A stretch of DNA of 7,164 nucleotides from Alphaproteobacteria bacterium (GTDB lineage: Bacteria; Pseudomonadota; Alphaproteobacteria; CBDBCS01; JAHZLG01), in assembly GCA_022599995.1 (NCBI GenBank), contig JAHZLG010000210.1, positions 1 through 7,164 of the forward strand, in the 5' to 3' direction. The notes under the pieces were generated by a model, which was given only the letters and a program-made list of their open reading frames with translations, made no database searches and was not told the origin of the DNA. A program made the translations under genes and the position numbers. Positions 1-5,175 of this stretch are shown one piece after another. Within the stretch, counting starts at the first letter, position 1. Every line of letters begins with the position of its first letter.

Positions 1-72
1 CTTGTCATCGAAGAGGTACTCATCGAGTCATCGTACAAAGAGATAATACGAAAAATGAAAGAAGATGGCTGA
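1..72 (+). CDS. C-terminal end of an unidentified protein (5' end outside window)
   Basis: Frame 1 is open from the window edge to TGA at 70-72 and gives 23 residues, starting LVIEEVLIES and ending RKMKEDG. They are charged and alternate with hydrophobics, as expected for a C-terminal amphipathic helix. The stop overlaps the start of the next gene in the 8-bp string ATGGCTGA (65-72). This arrangement is typical of translationally coupled operon partners and is the main reason to believe this frame is coding. The fragment is too short to identify the product. Confidence 0.55.
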   Translation, partial: LVIEEVLIESSYKEIIRKMKEDG

Positions 73-589
73 GGCTTCCCCAACCGACACTCCCGGTGAA
101 GAAGGAGAGTTTACCCCCAAACCTACCCCTCAAGAAGCAGAAAACCAGGGGGAAAAATTTTATGGAGAAATAGCGATAAAACGAAAAGAAGAGTTTGCTG
201 AGTCTGAGCACATGGAAGGGCAGGCAAAACGTGGCTATCACGCTGTGCGGTCTGATGAACTGAAGAAATGGGTTAGTATTTTGCCCATCGTCTTTGCTGC
301 CTATTCGGTTCTTATCTTTTCCGTGCTCTGCATTTATGTCTTGAGTCAATTTTTCGATTTTGGGTTCACTACGTTGCTTCCCTTTTACAAATATTTTTTG
401 ATTACCAATGAAAAGCCATTCAGCGAAGGGTTTGAGCGGCTGATTCCCTACATGTTCGTGGCGTCGGTGGCGATGATCTCTGGTGCGGTGGCAATCGTGT
501 TTACGCGGGCAGTCCCTTCTGTGTTTGGGAGCAACAATACCCCAGAAAGTAAGCCCCTACAAACAGGGCAGAACACAACGCCAGTCTGA
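65..589 (+). CDS. Small membrane protein with two predicted transmembrane segments, function unknown
   Basis: The protein has 174 residues and I do not recognise the family. Residues 1 to about 65 are hydrophilic, rich in Glu, Lys, Pro and Thr, and have no signal peptide. A long hydrophobic stretch at about 69-96 (from WVSILPIVF to VLSQFF) and a second at about 127-148 (IPYMFVASVAMISG onward) should both span the inner membrane. The short polar tail ends in Thr/Gln/Asn-rich residues. Two helices with both tails on the same side is the likely topology. The ATG at 65 overlaps the stop of the preceding gene by 8 bp and has a purine-rich GAAAGAAG just upstream, so translation is probably coupled. 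Base composition is A+T-richer than the rest of the window. A holin-like or secretion-accessory role is conceivable from size and topology, but no motif supports it. Confidence 0.75.
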   Translation: MAEASPTDTPGEEGEFTPKPTPQEAENQGEKFYGEIAIKRKEEFAESEHMEGQAKRGYHAVRSDELKKWVSILPIVFAAYSVLIFSVLCIYVLSQFFDFGFTTLLPFYKYFLITNEKPFSEGFERLIPYMFVASVAMISGAVAIVFTRAVPSVFGSNNTPESKPLQTGQNTTPV

Positions 590-718
590 TAGCAAGATCA
601 CGCAATACAAGCCAAAACAGCGCGCGACAAGACAAAGCCATAAGCAACCATCAGGGCGTCTTGGGGAACCAAGAAGACCAAGCGGTCAGTAAACCTGCAA
701 TGTCTGGAATAAAGAAAA
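590..718. other. Convergent spacer between membrane-protein gene and tmRNA gene
   Basis: I see no gene here. The only structure is a 6-bp hairpin at 659-674 (TCTTGG, loop GGAA, CCAAGA). It is not followed by a T-run on either strand, so I do not call it an intrinsic terminator. The T-rich tail used by the tmRNA unit on the minus strand lies at 711-718. Confidence 0.4.
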
Positions 719-756
719 GGGCGGTGCTCACACACTTCTGTTGACAGGCCGCGCCC
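711..756 (-). terminator. Probable terminator or 3' end of the tmRNA unit
   Basis: On the minus strand a G/C arm GGGCGCGG (756-749) can pair, with a 2-nt bulge, with CCGCCC (724-719). The sequence then runs TTTTCTTT (718-711). The loop is long, about 24 nt, so the hairpin is weaker than a textbook terminator. The position right after the tmRNA coding piece and the T-rich tail support the call. Confidence 0.5.
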
Positions 757-1010
757 ATAGCCCCGCCGCACCATGTCTGTGGTACGGACTTGAAAGTGGT
801 CTCACTTACGCGGTTAAGCGGCAGCGGCGACCCGACGATAATTGTCGTTGGCAGTTATAGCCATTGGCCCGATAACAGCGGTACCATACCGAACGCCAGT
901 CAAAACCTTTATCACGCACGTCGATCCTAATTCGCCCCCATTTGGTGGAGGCGCCGGGTACTGCCCCCGGGTCCGCAACGGTTATTCCGTTCGCTGTTTA
1001 GCGTCGTAGT
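735..1010 (-). ncRNA. ssrA: Two-piece, circularly permuted tmRNA (alphaproteobacterial type)
   Basis: tmRNA rescues ribosomes stalled on broken mRNAs: it is charged with alanine and then supplies a short reading frame that adds a degradation tag. Read on the minus strand, the acceptor piece comes first and ends CGCCTCCACCA at 953-943. After a 3-nt intervening segment (942-940) the coding piece begins GGGGGCGAATTAGGATCGAC at 939. The two ends form a 7-bp acceptor stem (939-933 with 953-947). Its third pair is G937-U949, the G3-U70 identity element for alanyl-tRNA synthetase. The T-arm is a 5-bp stem (970-966 with 958-954) with a 7-nt loop GGCAGTA instead of the usual UUC-type loop. Downstream of the tag are hairpins at 807-794 and 787-766 (8-bp stem). 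This order is a permutation of the one-piece gene, so the precursor must be cut to release the mature pieces. The outer ends are estimates. Confidence 0.93.
814..852 (-). CDS. tmRNA tag-peptide reading frame (ANDNYRRVAAAA, stop)
   Basis: This is the reading frame inside the tmRNA coding piece, from the resume codon GCC (852-850) to TAA (816-814). It encodes ANDNYRRVAAAA and is preceded in the final tag by the alanine carried on the tmRNA itself. The start AANDN matches proteobacterial tags. The C-terminal run of alanines matches the requirement of ClpXP-type proteases for a small hydrophobic end. Two adjacent arginines replace the acidic residues common in the centre of such tags. It is translated only by trans-translation, so it has no start codon or ribosome binding site of its own. 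Confidence 0.88.
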   Translation of the reverse strand, partial: ANDNYRRVAAAA

Positions 1011-1023
1011 ACCTTAAAGGTAC
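1009..1023. repeat. 15-bp perfect palindrome at the tmRNA transcription start
   Basis: GTACCTT-A-AAGGTAC is a perfect 7/1/7 inverted repeat that begins at the predicted start of transcription. In RNA it would form a hairpin with a 5-bp stem and 5-nt loop at the very 5' end of the tmRNA precursor. It could be a processing or stability element of the leader, or an operator. The sequence does not decide between these. Confidence 0.5.
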
Positions 1024-1030
1024 GCGTAAC

Positions 1031-1059
1031 ATTATATGCCGGGTAAGCAACAAAGACAA
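1031..1059 (-). promoter_or_regulatory. Sigma70-type promoter of the tmRNA gene
   Basis: On the minus strand TTGTCT (1059-1054) is the -35 element and TATAAT (1036-1031) is a perfect -10 element, separated by exactly 17 bp. Transcription should start at about 1024, immediately before the tmRNA acceptor piece. This is the best promoter match in the window and fits a highly expressed stable RNA. Confidence 0.8.
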
Positions 1060-1289
1060 GATAATAAAATTCCCTGCTCACCAAATATGCCGTTGCTGCA
1101 GCAACAGCAGCAACACCATCAGCAACTGCGACAATGAAAAGCCTTAACTTCCAACCATAACCAGATGTGTCCGATAAGCAGCAGCGATCATCAACCGGGT
1201 GTGAGCATAACCAAACCCTCACTACACCTTTGCTGGCAGGGCCTCGAAGGCAATGCCAAACATGGCACGATTCATGCTTTGCTTCGACT
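1060..1289. other. Divergent spacer upstream of the tmRNA promoter and the 1290 gene
   Basis: I see no convincing gene. The part at 1091-1130 is of low complexity (GCAACAGCAGCAACACC type) and contains a 12-bp palindrome TTGCTGCAGCAA (1093-1104). The frame of the downstream gene stays open back to a GTG at 1167, but the extra 41 residues are rich in Cys, His and Trp and unlike the rest of that protein. No clear plus-strand promoter pair was found. Confidence 0.4.
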
Positions 1290-1934
1290 ATGTCTTCTTT
1301 CTCCCTTGCGCGTCTGTTTCAAGCAGCATCTCCGGTTGGTGGCCCGCAAATTGGGCACACGAATCCCACCGCGACTAGCCAGCGCAACCCGCTGACAAGC
1401 TCGGGCATTTCGGATTTCCTTGCACAGTTTCGCTCGACTGACCCAAGTGCCATTCAGGTGCAAGAGGCGATCGCCCGCCTGCAAGCGGCTGGGCTGAACG
1501 CCGCCATCGGAGACAACGGCAACGGCAAGGGAAACGACTCATCGCTTGTTCCCGGGCTCAGCGAGGATTTTCTGTCACAGGCGGGGGGGTTGTTGAACAA
1601 TCCCGCCCTGCCGGCGGGCATTGATCCCATTCAAGCCGCCTTTGCCCTGCGGGCCGCCACCTCGAATGCGGTGGCATCGCCTGCCGCAACCCAAGGTCGC
1701 TATCAAACCCCGCTTTCACAAACGCCTGCCTCCTCACCGGTGCCTTCTGCCACGCAAACGGCAGCAGCACAGGCTGAGGATGTTCTTCGCGCGTCGCGGT
1801 CGCCCCGAGGCACCATCGACAGCGAGGCAACGTATTGGGACGAGATCGGTCATCAACCGGTCGCGTCTCAACATTTGGTATCGATGCGATCGGCACTTGC
1901 TCATTACGAGAAAGCCGCCGCAGATAGTTCTTGA
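1290..1934 (+). CDS. Ala/Ser/Pro-rich protein of unknown function
   Basis: The protein has 214 residues from the ATG at 1290. I do not recognise it. It is low-complexity and rich in Ala, Ser, Pro, Gln and Thr, with no transmembrane segment or signal peptide. Three parts can be told apart: a mixed N-terminal part with a possible helix (SDFLAQFRSTDPSAIQVQEA), a Gly/Asn linker (DNGNGKGND), and a long Ala/Thr/Pro/Ser-rich middle. A more ordered C-terminal stretch follows (YWDEIGHQPVASQHLVSMRS and on to the stop), which may be the conserved portion. A GTG at 1167 would add 41 residues, but their composition is odd and neither start has a Shine-Dalgarno match. That the gene is real is supported by the sustained open frame and by a strong intrinsic terminator 37 bp after the stop. 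It stands alone between the tmRNA gene and the minus-strand array. Confidence 0.62.
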   Translation: MSSFSLARLFQAASPVGGPQIGHTNPTATSQRNPLTSSGISDFLAQFRSTDPSAIQVQEAIARLQAAGLNAAIGDNGNGKGNDSSLVPGLSEDFLSQAGGLLNNPALPAGIDPIQAAFALRAATSNAVASPAATQGRYQTPLSQTPASSPVPSATQTAAAQAEDVLRASRSPRGTIDSEATYWDEIGHQPVASQHLVSMRSALAHYEKAAADSS

Positions 1935-1971
1935 CGAAAGGCATCCATACCAGAGCTTCATTTTGTACCTT

Positions 1972-2007
1972 AGGGCAACTGCATCCGTGCGGTTGCCCTC
2001 TTTTTTT
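1972..2007 (+). terminator. Strong intrinsic terminator of the 1290-1934 gene
   Basis: The arms AGGGCAACTGCA (1972-1983) and TGCGGTTGCCCT (1988-1999) form a 12-bp stem with one T-G wobble. The loop is the tetranucleotide TCCG, of the stable UNCG type. C and seven Ts follow (2000-2007). Orientation is plus. On the minus strand the hairpin is not followed by a T-run, so it is not an obvious terminator for the trpF side. Confidence 0.9.
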
Positions 2008-2135
2008 GGGGGCTGAGAATGAAGCGGCCGATGACGGCTGGGGGCACAGAGCAGTGTGGTGACACTGCCATCATTGTCTGTGTGACCTTCGCCAGAGAGG
2101 CGGTAGCGAATCGGGAGAGGGGAGGAAAGAGGCGC
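2008..2135. other. Convergent spacer between terminator and trpF
   Basis: No gene is supported. It contains a 6-bp hairpin with tetraloop at 2052-2067 (CAGTGT, GGTG, ACACTG). No T-run follows it on the minus strand, so no intrinsic terminator for the trpF end of the array is visible here. Confidence 0.35.
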
Positions 2136-3035
2136 TTATCCTGACGCATCGGCACAGGTGTCAAACGCCTGCATCAAGGCTGCAATCATCGACAAGGACT
2201 TTACCCCCCGCGCCGACTCGACCCCCGATGCCACATCGATGCCCCAGCTATGCGATCGCAACGACGCAAGGGCAGACCTTGCACGGCAAACATTGCCGAC
2301 ATGAATCCCGCCCGCCAACAGAAACGGCGGCAACAATTTCCCGGCTTCTGCCTGCTCGTTGTTGGCATAGGCCGATGCCAGTGGGGTTAAGAAATTCCAA
2401 TCGAATGTTGCGCCTCCGTCGTAGGTGACGCACTTTGGGGCATCTAGGACGAAGGCTGCCAGTGGCACCCCTCGCCATTGCGCAATGGCGGATACATCGG
2501 CAGGGGAGCGAATCGAGAGTGCCTTCCATATCGGCTTCTGTGCCTGCTCGGCGAGTCGGGTAACCGCCTCAGGAGACTCGTTGCCGTGCAGCTGGATCAC
2601 GTCCAGAGAAGGGGTGTAGGCATCGATCGTTGCGTGGTCAGGATCAACGAACACGCCAACCCGAGAGGCCGCCGCACTCGCCTGTCCGCGCGCCCATCGT
2701 GCCAAAGTGGTTGATTGGGTCGAGCGGGTGGTATCGGGTGCCGTATATCGATGATCGTGCCGATTCGTGCCGGCCGTGTCTTCTGTGGTTGCCGCATCGG
2801 CTTGGGCATGGCTTGCCGCATCGGCTTGGGCATGGCTTGCCGCATCGGCTTGAGCTTGAGCACGGCTTGCCGCAGTCAGTAACTGGGCGAGTCCCTCTGC
2901 GGTGATAAAGCGCGGGCTCTTAGGGACGGCATTGAAGCCGATCCAACGGATTGCGGGGAATTGCAGGCATCCGTGCAGAATGGCGGGGGTTGTTACCCCA
3001 CAAATCTTGATGCCGTGGACGTTGCTGCGCTTCAT
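2136..3035 (-). CDS. trpF: Phosphoribosylanthranilate isomerase with an internal Ala-rich insertion
   Basis: TrpF catalyses the Amadori rearrangement of N-(5-phosphoribosyl)anthranilate in cytoplasmic tryptophan synthesis. Family motifs appear in order: KICG at 10-13 with the catalytic Cys12, GFNAVPKSPRFI at 33-44, VGVFVDPD at 126-133, LDVIQLHGNES at 144-154, and VLDAP at 196-200 with the likely catalytic acid Asp198. YDGGATFDW (205-213), LLAGGI (239-244) and GIDVASGVES (265-274) follow as phosphate-binding elements. At 299 residues it is much longer than the usual 200-220. The excess is an insertion at about 58-123, between the first helices and strand beta-2. Its first part is an 8-residue repeat (ADAASHAQ), the rest is Thr/Asp/Arg-rich. 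The barrel motifs on both sides are intact, so the enzyme is probably active with a flexible loop. The start at 3035 lies just before KICG as expected. It follows pyrE after 208 bp, and no other trp gene is present. Confidence 0.93.
   Translation of the reverse strand: MKRSNVHGIKICGVTTPAILHGCLQFPAIRWIGFNAVPKSPRFITAEGLAQLLTAASRAQAQADAASHAQADAASHAQADAATTEDTAGTNRHDHRYTAPDTTRSTQSTTLARWARGQASAAASRVGVFVDPDHATIDAYTPSLDVIQLHGNESPEAVTRLAEQAQKPIWKALSIRSPADVSAIAQWRGVPLAAFVLDAPKCVTYDGGATFDWNFLTPLASAYANNEQAEAGKLLPPFLLAGGIHVGNVCRARSALASLRSHSWGIDVASGVESARGVKSLSMIAALMQAFDTCADASG
2789..2874. repeat. 24-bp in-frame tandem repeat inside trpF
   Basis: Two identical 24-bp units (2789-2812 and 2813-2836) are followed by a third with a 6-bp internal duplication (2837-2866) and a partial fourth of 8 bp (2867-2874). 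Every unit length is a multiple of three, so the trpF frame is kept. Each 24-bp unit encodes eight residues of the type ADAASHAQ. The identity of the first two units at DNA level suggests recent duplication. Confidence 0.9.
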
Positions 3036-3163
3036 CGGGTGGTTATGTGTCCTCTGCCCTCGGTAATGACCCTGCTATGTCTCCCGCCTTGGTGCACCGC
3101 TGCTTGGGCAGGTGCTGGAAGACGGCCGCTTCCAGCACCTCGCAACGCCTGCGGCGGGTCTAA

Positions 3164-3291
3164 TCAGATGGGTGCCAGCTCAGGTGGGTTCCGCCTCAGG
3201 TGGGTTCCGCCCCAAGTGGGGGCGATCTCAGGTGGGTGCCAGCTCAGGTGGGGGCGATCTCAGTTGGCTGCCATTCCAGCGGGTTTGCCAT
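3164..3291. repeat. 16-bp tandem repeat array spanning the pyrE stop and the pyrE-trpF spacer
   Basis: Eight consecutive imperfect 16-bp units fill 3164-3291. The commonest plus-strand form is TCAGGTGGGTTCCGCC. The units at 3180-3195 and 3196-3211 are identical. The units at 3164-3179 and 3228-3243 differ at one base, and those at 3212-3227 and 3244-3259 at two or three. The pyrE stop codon is the TCA (TGA on the minus strand) of the unit at 3244, so the array covers the last codons of pyrE and the spacer. Since 16 is not a multiple of three, the TGA in successive units falls in different frames. Confidence 0.85.
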
Positions 3292-3954
3292 GAATGATTC
3301 AAGCAGGTGCAGACGTTGCTTGCCTAAGGCCTGCCGAATTGATGGCGTGCGGACAACATCGTGCCACGTAAACAAGCAGTGGGTTGTTACCCCCCACTCC
3401 GATTCGATTCGCTGCCATGCCGCGGGGAAAACGCCATAACCAAATGCCACCACGACGGCACGGCAATGTGCCCCCGCCGCTTTAAGTGCCTCGAGGAAAA
3501 CAAGCTTCGAGCCGCCATCGGTCATCAGGTCTTCGATCACGATCACGTCGCGCCCTTCGACATCGACTCCCTCGATCTGCAACCCTAAGCCGTGGGCGCG
3601 CGGGGCTTTGCGCACATAACCCGTGGGGAGCTTCATCCGATCCGCCACGAGGGCAGCGTAATTGATGCCAGCACTTTCCCCCCCGACGATCACGGCGGGC
3701 CTTTCCGACGAGGCGTCTTGGCACTGGGTGAGGGCGCGTCTGGCGCAATGAGCCATGCCCTCGATCACCCGATCGCGTAGGGCGACATGCCCCATCACCG
3801 CACGGCAATTCACATAGACCGGGGACAAACGCCCGCTGGTAAGGGTAAAGGGCGAATCGTGTTGCATCACCCGGATGATGCCTGCGTCAAAAAATGCTTC
3901 GGCGAGTGCCTCTGCCTCTGCCTCTGGGTTGTTGGTATTATCGGTGCTCCCCAT
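3244..3954 (-). CDS. pyrE: Orotate phosphoribosyltransferase
   Basis: PyrE joins orotate to PRPP to give OMP in cytoplasmic de novo pyrimidine synthesis. The protein has 236 residues, normal for the longer alphaproteobacterial form. Visible motifs are the substrate region TSGRLSPVYVNCR (about 40-52), GGESAGINYAALVADR (91-106), the catalytic flexible loop YVRKAPRAHG (113-122) and the PRPP-binding motif VIVIEDLMTDGGSK (137-150). In the loop, the Arg-Lys and His of the enterobacterial R99-K100-xx-K103-x-H105 pattern are kept, but an Arg stands at the K103 position. The N-terminus carries a short EAEAEALAEA repeat from a 6-bp DNA repeat. The ATG at 3954 has AAAGGA about 12 bases upstream. The C-terminal codons and the stop lie in a 16-bp tandem repeat. 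It sits 171 bp downstream of fabI and 208 bp upstream of trpF on the same strand. Confidence 0.95.
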   Translation of the reverse strand: MGSTDNTNNPEAEAEALAEAFFDAGIIRVMQHDSPFTLTSGRLSPVYVNCRAVMGHVALRDRVIEGMAHCARRALTQCQDASSERPAVIVGGESAGINYAALVADRMKLPTGYVRKAPRAHGLGLQIEGVDVEGRDVIVIEDLMTDGGSKLVFLEALKAAGAHCRAVVVAFGYGVFPAAWQRIESEWGVTTHCLFTWHDVVRTPSIRQALGKQRLHLLESFMANPLEWQPTEIAPT

Positions 3955-3997
3955 AGTCGATGGGTGTCCTTTGGTGGGGGTCTCGGCTTATTGGGTT

Positions 3998-4057
3998 GTC
4001 GGCTTGCGAGCAGTTATCGCGGCTTGCTTGCGGTTAGCGCGGCTTGCTGGGGTTTCC
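3998..4057. repeat. 20-bp degenerate tandem repeat upstream of pyrE
   Basis: Three 20-bp units run at 3998-4017, 4018-4037 and 4038-4057. All contain CGGCTTGC near the start, and the last two share CGCGGCTTGCT exactly. They lie in the fabI-pyrE spacer, 44-103 bp upstream of the pyrE start codon. Confidence 0.65.
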
Positions 4058-4073
4058 CCGCATGGCAACCACC

Positions 4074-4101
4074 CGCCGCCCGGTGCTCGCCGCCCGGTGC
4101 T
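4074..4101. repeat. 14-bp perfect direct repeat in the fabI-pyrE spacer
   Basis: CGCCGCCCGGTGCT occurs twice head to tail (4074-4087, 4088-4101). It is followed directly by the inverted repeat at 4099-4113. Confidence 0.75.
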
Positions 4102-4113
4102 CGGTGACCGAGC
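4099..4113. repeat. Inverted repeat just after the fabI stop
   Basis: GCTCGG-TGA-CCGAGC has perfect 6-bp arms and a 3-bp centre, 13 bp past the fabI stop on the minus strand. It would form an RNA hairpin, but no T-run follows. It is at most a Rho-type, pausing or stability element. Confidence 0.5.
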
Positions 4114-4125
4114 GCGAAGAATCGA

Positions 4126-4983
4126 TTACTCGGCAGCCTGGGCAAGCAACGAAGAGTGGACATTCACCATGCCAATGGTATGAAATCCCGCATCGACGAA
4201 GTGAATCTCTCCCGTGACGGCTGTCGACATATCGCTCAGCAGATAGACGGCGGCCCCACCGACATCGTCGCCGGTCACTGCGCGCAACAACGGCGCGTGG
4301 TCGCGTTGCCAGCCGTAAGTAAAACGGCCACCACTGATGGCAGCCCCGGCAAGTGTCCGCATCGGCCCTGCCGAGATCGCATTCACGCGAATCCCACGCG
4401 TGCCAAGATCGGTGGCAAGATACCGCACGCTCGATTCGAGCGCAGCTTTGGCAACGCCCATCACATTATAATTCGGCACGACACGGCTCGCCCCTTCGAA
4501 GGTCAGCGTTAGCAGGCTCGCCCCGTCATTCAGGTGGGGTTCGATGGCATTGATGATCCCTGTGAACGAGAAGCACGAAATCACCATGCTCTCGATGAAA
4601 TTCTTCTTGGAGGTGTCGAGGTAGCGTCCTTGCAATTCGCTCTTCTCTGACCACGCCAATGCGTGGACAAGAAAATCGATGCCCTCGCCTTGCTCCCCAA
4701 GGGTTTCGGCGAAAGCCGCAACCTCGGCATCGTTTTGGACGTCGACCGCATGAATAGTCGGCATCCCTCCGGGCAAATCGAGCGTCTGGGTTAATTTTTC
4801 CAACCGCTTTCGAAACAAGTCATTCTGGCAGGTGTACAACACCTCTGCCCCTGCCGCGTGAAGGTGCTTCGCAATCAGCCACGCTATCGAGTGGTCATTC
4901 GCGACGCCCATCACGATCCCGCGCTTGCCCCGCATGAGTTCCGCGAATTGGGTCAATGAATCTGTCATGGTATCCATGGTCAT
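4126..4983 (-). CDS. fabI: Enoyl-[acyl-carrier-protein] reductase (NADH), FabI type
   Basis: FabI reduces trans-2-enoyl-ACP in the last step of each fatty acid elongation cycle, in the cytosol. From the ATG at 4983 it has 285 residues, slightly above the usual 260-275. It shows the FabI-specific nucleotide-binding start KRGIVMGVANDHSIAW (20-35), the VHALAWSEKSEL region (106-117), and the catalytic Tyr-x6-Lys pair in YNVMGVAK (Tyr172, Lys179). SAGPMRTLAG (204-213) belongs to the substrate lid, and GEIHFVDAGFH is near the C-terminus. By alignment from memory, Ala110 stands where E. coli has Gly93, and Phe162 where it has Tyr146. Both may be normal in this class. The frame is open up to an ATG at 5151, but that extension (Pro-rich, then HDGNNGHDGNDGH) is unlike any FabI. 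The starts at 4983, 4977 and 4968 are all possible, and none has a strong Shine-Dalgarno site. Confidence 0.93.
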   Translation of the reverse strand: MTMDTMTDSLTQFAELMRGKRGIVMGVANDHSIAWLIAKHLHAAGAEVLYTCQNDLFRKRLEKLTQTLDLPGGMPTIHAVDVQNDAEVAAFAETLGEQGEGIDFLVHALAWSEKSELQGRYLDTSKKNFIESMVISCFSFTGIINAIEPHLNDGASLLTLTFEGASRVVPNYNVMGVAKAALESSVRYLATDLGTRGIRVNAISAGPMRTLAGAAISGGRFTYGWQRDHAPLLRAVTGDDVGGAAVYLLSDMSTAVTGEIHFVDAGFHTIGMVNVHSSLLAQAAE

Positions 4984-5042
4984 TTTGTCCGTTGTTGACT
5001 GTGGTTCTTGCTGCCATGCGAAAGCCGGTAAGGGCGTCAGAT

Positions 5043-5078
5043 GGCCATCGTTGCCATCGTGGCCATTGTTACCATCGT
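5043..5078. repeat. 18-bp tandem repeat in the fabI leader
   Basis: GGCCATCGTTGCCATCGT (5043-5060) is followed by GGCCATTGTTACCATCGT (5061-5078), with 16 of 18 bases the same. Each unit is itself built from a roughly 9-bp CCATYGT motif. It lies 60-95 bp upstream of the preferred fabI start. Confidence 0.75.
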
Positions 5079-5096
5079 GGCACAGGCTAAGAGGCA

Positions 5097-5122
5097 GGGG
5101 GGGGATGGGGGGGAGGGGGCGG
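5097..5122 (+). other. Long G-tract with four G-runs (possible G-quadruplex) between fabB and fabI
   Basis: The plus strand carries runs of 8, 7 and 5 Gs, then C and GG, separated by only one or two bases. This fits a G-quadruplex-forming sequence on the template strand of fabI. The fabB-fabI transcript would have the complementary C-tract, preceded by a G-rich stretch (minus strand, about 5176-5137) with which it could pair. Confidence 0.6.
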
Positions 5123-5175
5123 CATGATGCGATGCCCTCTCCCCTGTTCAAGTCTCCCCCGTGCCCCTCCCCAGC

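Noticed and set aside
659..674. Hairpin TCTTGG-GGAA-CCAAGA as terminator of the membrane-protein gene
   Set aside because: There is no T-run after it on either strand and the stem is only 6 bp.
1093..1104. Palindrome TTGCTGCAGCAA as an operator
   Set aside because: It lies in low-complexity GCAACAGCAGCAAC sequence where such a palindrome can arise by chance, and it is more than 30 bp upstream of the tmRNA -35 element.
998..1222. Minus-strand 74-codon frame with a hydrophobic centre
   Set aside because: It overlaps the tmRNA promoter and acceptor piece on the same strand, has no ribosome binding site, and its hydrophobic part comes from the GCAACAGCAGCAAC low-complexity DNA.
1167..1289. GTG start at 1167 for the 1290-1934 gene
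   Set aside because: The added 41 residues are rich in Cys, His and Trp, unlike the rest of the protein, and no Shine-Dalgarno site precedes the GTG. It cannot be fully excluded, because 1290 lacks one as well.
1972..2007. Same hairpin as a bidirectional terminator also serving trpF
   Set aside because: Read on the minus strand the stem is followed by AAGGTACAAAATG, with no T-run.
1970..2164. Minus-strand 64-codon frame over the trpF stop
   Set aside because: It overlaps trpF in another frame and runs through the intrinsic terminator. It has no ribosome binding site or recognisable sequence.
3164..3291. Short direct repeats considered as a CRISPR array
   Set aside because: The units are 16 bp and directly adjacent with no spacers, and they extend into pyrE coding sequence. 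This is a tandem repeat.
4984..5151. N-terminal extension of FabI to the ATG at 5151
   Set aside because: The extension is Pro-rich and then repeats HDGN from a DNA tandem repeat. It has no counterpart in FabI, and the family N-terminus begins close to KRGIVMGVANDHSIAW.
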